In this document: positions 61,451 through 64,000 of the stretch, piece by piece
Layout: each line of letters opens with the position of its first letter
How positions within the stretch are numbered: position 1 is the first letter of the stretch
NCBI RefSeq assembly: GCF_001907695.1
Contig: NZ_KV880640.1
Coordinates: 236,090-300,089 of the forward strand
Direction: 5' to 3'
Length of the DNA stretch: 64,000 nt
Source of the DNA: Thalassospira sp. TSL5-1
Lineage (GTDB): Bacteria; Pseudomonadota; Alphaproteobacteria; Rhodospirillales; Thalassospiraceae
Notes under the pieces: model-generated
What the model was told of the DNA's origin: nothing
What the model saw: only the letters and a program-made list of their open reading frames with translations
Databases searched by the model: none
Position numbers and translations under genes: made by a program

Positions 61451-62805
61451 TTGTCCGCCTCACTTGCCGGTCCCATTGTCGTCACCTGTTCACGGCGCAG
61501 ATTGACAACATCCAGATCATCCACCAGTTCGACATCCGACATGCGAACAATCTGGTCACGCTTGATGGGGTTCTTCAGTTTGACATTATGGGCCAGGCCA
61601 ATTGGCAGGGCATCAACCTCGGTGGAAATGGTTGCCGGAATGGCCTTGGCCCAAACCGCATACCCGCCTTCACCATCAAGCATATCGCCTGCCTTGAAAT
61701 CGCCCTTTGCCGTGGCAACGGCATCGCCCCGATATTCCTTTGAGGATCCGGTTGGTTCGCCGCGCAAAACCGCCGAAAGAACAGAGACAGACGTTTCAAG
61801 GCCAATCAGGTGGAACGGACGCCACATCGAACCATACCAACCCGATTTATCCGTCAGCAGACCATATTGTTCAAAACAGTCCCGGGTATATTCATCAGGC
61901 GCACGGAAGGTGACAAACATGCCGTAACGGATATTGTTCAGCACTTCGCGACCATCGGGTTCCTGGCTGGCGGCAATATCGACCAAACCATTTTTCGGCA
62001 GGCGCCCCCCCTTGGATTTGGGTTTAAAAACCGATGCCAGATCCTGTAAGCCAGACGGATAAAATGCCAAACCATCATCGGGGCAATCCAGACCTGTCCC
62101 ATTGGCTACAGCGGCCATTTCAATGGCGGCCTTGGTGCCGTCGGTAAAGGAATTATACATTTTCGGGTTAAAATCACCCTTGGCGACAAATTCGTCGCTC
62201 CAGCCGAAATACCCCCAAACCGTATCCGGGGTGGAATAGCGATATTCGGGTTGGAAATTCATACCCTTGCCTGCCGACACCAGCTCGAAACCGCAGGAAC
62301 GGGCCCAATCGACCAATTCACAAATAAAGGCGGGCTGATCGCCATAAGCCATCGAATAAACCAGGCCGTTTTTGCGGGCCTTTGCCGCCAAAATCGGCCC
62401 GCACATCACATCGGCCTCGACATTGACCATGACGATATGTTTCATGCCATCAATTGCCATCAGGGCATGGCGTGTGCCTGCAATCGGGTGGCCGGTGGCC
62501 TCGATGATACATTCGATGCCCTCAAAGGCGCACATGTCTGCGGCGTCATCGGTGACATAGGTCTTGCCGCGATCCATCGCATCGGAAAACGATGTGGCGT
62601 TGTATTCATCTTCCTGCCAGCCGGTCCGCTTGAGCGACCCGCGCGCTTTGCCAATATCGAGATCAGCAACGGCAACAATATGATAACCGGCAATTTTGCG
62701 TGCCTGGGCCAGAACCATCGAGCCAAACTTGCCCGCGCCGATCAGGCCAACACGAACAGGGCGGCCCTCGGCATTTCTTTTCGCGAGCATCGAGTAAAGG
62801 TTCAT
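61447..62805 (-). CDS. NAD(P)-dependent oxidoreductase with C-terminal SAF domain (homoserine dehydrogenase-like)
   Basis: 452-residue enzyme. Rossmann motif VRVGLIGAGKFGSMVLAQARK near residue 20, then IIEATGHPIAGTRHALMAIDG and VMVNVEADVMCGPILAAKARKNGLVYSMAYGDQPAFICELVDWAR, catalytic middle domain GKGMNFQPEYRYSTPDTVWGY. The C-terminal ~90 residues have the SAF-domain character (GDFKAGDMLDGEGGYAVWAKAIPA, LPIGLAHNVKLKNPI). The family lies near homoserine dehydrogenase, but its reaction is not known. ATG at 62805 has GGAG upstream; a start at 62820 is possible. First gene of the seven-gene TRAP operon, downstream of a LysR gene. Confidence 0.8.
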   Translation of the reverse strand: MNLYSMLAKRNAEGRPVRVGLIGAGKFGSMVLAQARKIAGYHIVAVADLDIGKARGSLKRTGWQEDEYNATSFSDAMDRGKTYVTDDAADMCAFEGIECIIEATGHPIAGTRHALMAIDGMKHIVMVNVEADVMCGPILAAKARKNGLVYSMAYGDQPAFICELVDWARSCGFELVSAGKGMNFQPEYRYSTPDTVWGYFGWSDEFVAKGDFNPKMYNSFTDGTKAAIEMAAVANGTGLDCPDDGLAFYPSGLQDLASVFKPKSKGGRLPKNGLVDIAASQEPDGREVLNNIRYGMFVTFRAPDEYTRDCFEQYGLLTDKSGWYGSMWRPFHLIGLETSVSVLSAVLRGEPTGSSKEYRGDAVATAKGDFKAGDMLDGEGGYAVWAKAIPATISTEVDALPIGLAHNVKLKNPIKRDQIVRMSDVELVDDLDVVNLRREQVTTMGPASEADK

Positions 62806-62959
62806 CTTGCAAATCTCCATCTTTCGGCCAACAAGGCCGGACGGCAGCGCAAGGAAGAATAAAGCTGATGTTCCGGCAACCCTGCCCGGATGGCAGATTG
62901 ACGACGAACGATTTTGCGGTTCCTCCCGGCGTGCCCTGTTTTTATGTTTTCGAGCACGC

Positions 62960-62989
62960 TGATCTTTGATCTCGGGACGTCGAAGATCA
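62960..62989. promoter_or_regulatory. Inverted repeat upstream of SAF-oxidoreductase operon
   Basis: TGATCTT (62960-62966) and AAGATCA (62983-62989) face each other across 16 bases in the 216-base leader between the LysR gene and the operon. A LysR site or leader hairpin is possible; the leader otherwise shows nothing recognisable. Confidence 0.4.
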
Positions 62990-63021
62990 ATTTACTTTTT
63001 ATGTTTGTTTATTAAGTTTAA

Positions 63022-63924
63022 CTAACCAATTATCGCGCGATCCTGATTAAACCAAATCTGCGCTTCGCGTTTGATCCATTGAATAAACCGTTTGACCCGG
63101 CTGCGCCGTAAATGGCTATAGGGGCAAACAATCCACTGGGTGGTAATGGGCATATTCGGGGCATTTTCAATCGCCGGCAACAATTGCCCCGCGCGCAATT
63201 CCTGTTCCATCATCAGGGTGCTTTCCAGGGCCATGCCCATGCCCAAAACGGCTGCATCAACCGCCATATGGGAACGGTCGAAATAAAGCCGTTTTGACGA
63301 TGCGTCATGATCAAGTCCCTGCTCGGCAAACCAGGTTTTCCACTGGATCTGTGCCTTGACCGAATGGATAAGGCGGTGATGCAACAAATCTTTGGCGACA
63401 AGATTATTGCCCGATAGCAGTGACGGCGCGCAAACCGGAATGAACCGTTCTTCGACCAGTCCTTCAACATGCAGTCCCGGCCAGCGCCCCGCCCCGTGCC
63501 GAATTTCCATATCAACCAGATCGCGGTTAAAATCGGTCGGCTCATTTGACCCGTCAAGACGAATATCAATATCGGGATTTGCATCCAGAAAACGCGGTAA
63601 ACGCGGCAATAACCACTTGGTCGAAACCGTTGGTGTCGCCCGAATGGTCAGCAGGGCCGAATTGCTGTTGCCCTGTATCAAGTCGGTTGCCTTGATAATA
63701 TCTTCGACATGCTGCGAAATCAGATCGAAATATCTTTCACCGGCCTCGGTCAATTTAATCTTGCGACCAACTCGCACAAACAGGGATGTACCAATCTGGG
63801 TTTCCAAGGCGCGCAATTGCTGGCTTACAGCCGAAGACGTCACGTTTAACTGTTCCGCTGCGGCCGCAACGGAATTTAACGTCGCAACATGATAAAACAC
63901 GGCAATTGATCGAAACGGTGCCAT
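63022..63924 (-). CDS. LysR-family (GcvA-like) transcriptional regulator
   Basis: 300-residue regulator. The HTH (about 5-62) reads FRSIAVFYHVATLNSVAAAAEQLNVTSSAVSQQLRALETQIGTSLFVRVGRKIKLTEAGERYF, typical of the GcvA group. The effector domain follows from ~95. ATG at 63924 with strong GGAGGGG just upstream; GTG at 63930 is an alternative. It lies at the head of the SAF-oxidoreductase/TRAP/gntK operon on the same strand and probably activates it. Confidence 0.9.
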   Translation of the reverse strand: MAPFRSIAVFYHVATLNSVAAAAEQLNVTSSAVSQQLRALETQIGTSLFVRVGRKIKLTEAGERYFDLISQHVEDIIKATDLIQGNSNSALLTIRATPTVSTKWLLPRLPRFLDANPDIDIRLDGSNEPTDFNRDLVDMEIRHGAGRWPGLHVEGLVEERFIPVCAPSLLSGNNLVAKDLLHHRLIHSVKAQIQWKTWFAEQGLDHDASSKRLYFDRSHMAVDAAVLGMGMALESTLMMEQELRAGQLLPAIENAPNMPITTQWIVCPYSHLRRSRVKRFIQWIKREAQIWFNQDRAIIG

Positions 63925-64000
63925 TGCCACCCCTCCCCCTCCCTAAGCTGCAAATATGTCCGTCGCGTTTTTATAACGATTGGTTGGTAATGCTTATGCC

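Overview
The window looks like chromosome of a free-living marine-type alphaproteobacterium. Three TRAP-type uptake systems, the rhizobial-style glpDSTPQUV glycerol operon, a hut variant using HutF and HutG, many LysR/GntR regulators and a moderately high GC content together suggest Rhodospirillales, and Thalassospira or a close relative is my best guess from protein resemblance. That identification is inference; no rRNA is present. Almost all genes are catabolic and arranged as transporter + enzymes + local regulator. I recognised no rRNA, tRNA, CRISPR array, complete insertion sequence or complete prophage.

Layout. 1-1.9 kb: iron-chelate/cobalamin-type ABC importer (partial FecCD permease and its binding protein). 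2.4-3.3 kb: BASS-family symporter. 3.3-4.95 kb: AT-richer islet with one orphan gene and otherwise little coding. 5.0-7.5 kb: gnd (6-phosphogluconate dehydrogenase) divergent from a GntR/FCD regulator. 7.6-12.7 kb: DctPQM TRAP transporter with an isocitrate-lyase/PEP-mutase family lyase and a LysR regulator. 12.8-17.4 kb: TAXI-type TRAP transporter with an AtuA protein split into two ORFs. 17.4-19.8 kb: MmyB-like regulator divergent from an MFS exporter. 20.6-28.3 kb: glycerol 3-phosphate dehydrogenase and glycerol ABC importer. 28.5-31.6 kb: chemoreceptor and a secreted Sel1-repeat protein. 31.9-40.6 kb: acetoin/2,3-butanediol operon acoXABC, SDR, AhpD-like protein, bdh, acoR, with a sigma-54 promoter and a cluster of TGTTGCA half-sites upstream. 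40.6-42.4 kb: LysR/SDR pair. 42.4-43.5 kb: solitary GSU2403-type nucleotidyltransferase with two copies of a 30-bp inverted-repeat element in its promoter. 43.5-49.9 kb: hutDUG divergent from hutF-hutC1, then hutC2. 50.0-56.1 kb: polar amino acid ABC importer, an unusual histidine ammonia-lyase-family protein and a sarcosine/N-methyl amino acid oxidase. 56.2-57.4 kb: UbiX and gluconokinase. 57.4-63.9 kb: a third TRAP transporter with a 3-hydroxyisobutyrate dehydrogenase-like enzyme, an ABM protein, a SAF-domain oxidoreductase and a LysR regulator.

The most interesting locus is at 50.0-56.1 kb. The lyase at 53320-54837 aligns along its length with histidine ammonia-lyase, but the Ala-Ser-Gly tripeptide that forms the MIO cofactor is precisely missing and the catalytic Tyr of HAL is a Leu. 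It sits in a HutC-flanked operon with its own importer and an N-methyl amino acid oxidase. No canonical hutH or hutI lies in the window. I infer a MIO-independent elimination from an N-methylated or betaine-type imidazole amino acid (ergothioneine, hercynine or similar) whose product may feed HutU/HutF/HutG. HutC-like operators at 46750, 49010 and 49926 tie the two parts together. Other points of note are the complementary degeneration of the two glycerol ABC ATPases and the repeated operator-like structures upstream of aco, glp and the nucleotidyltransferase.
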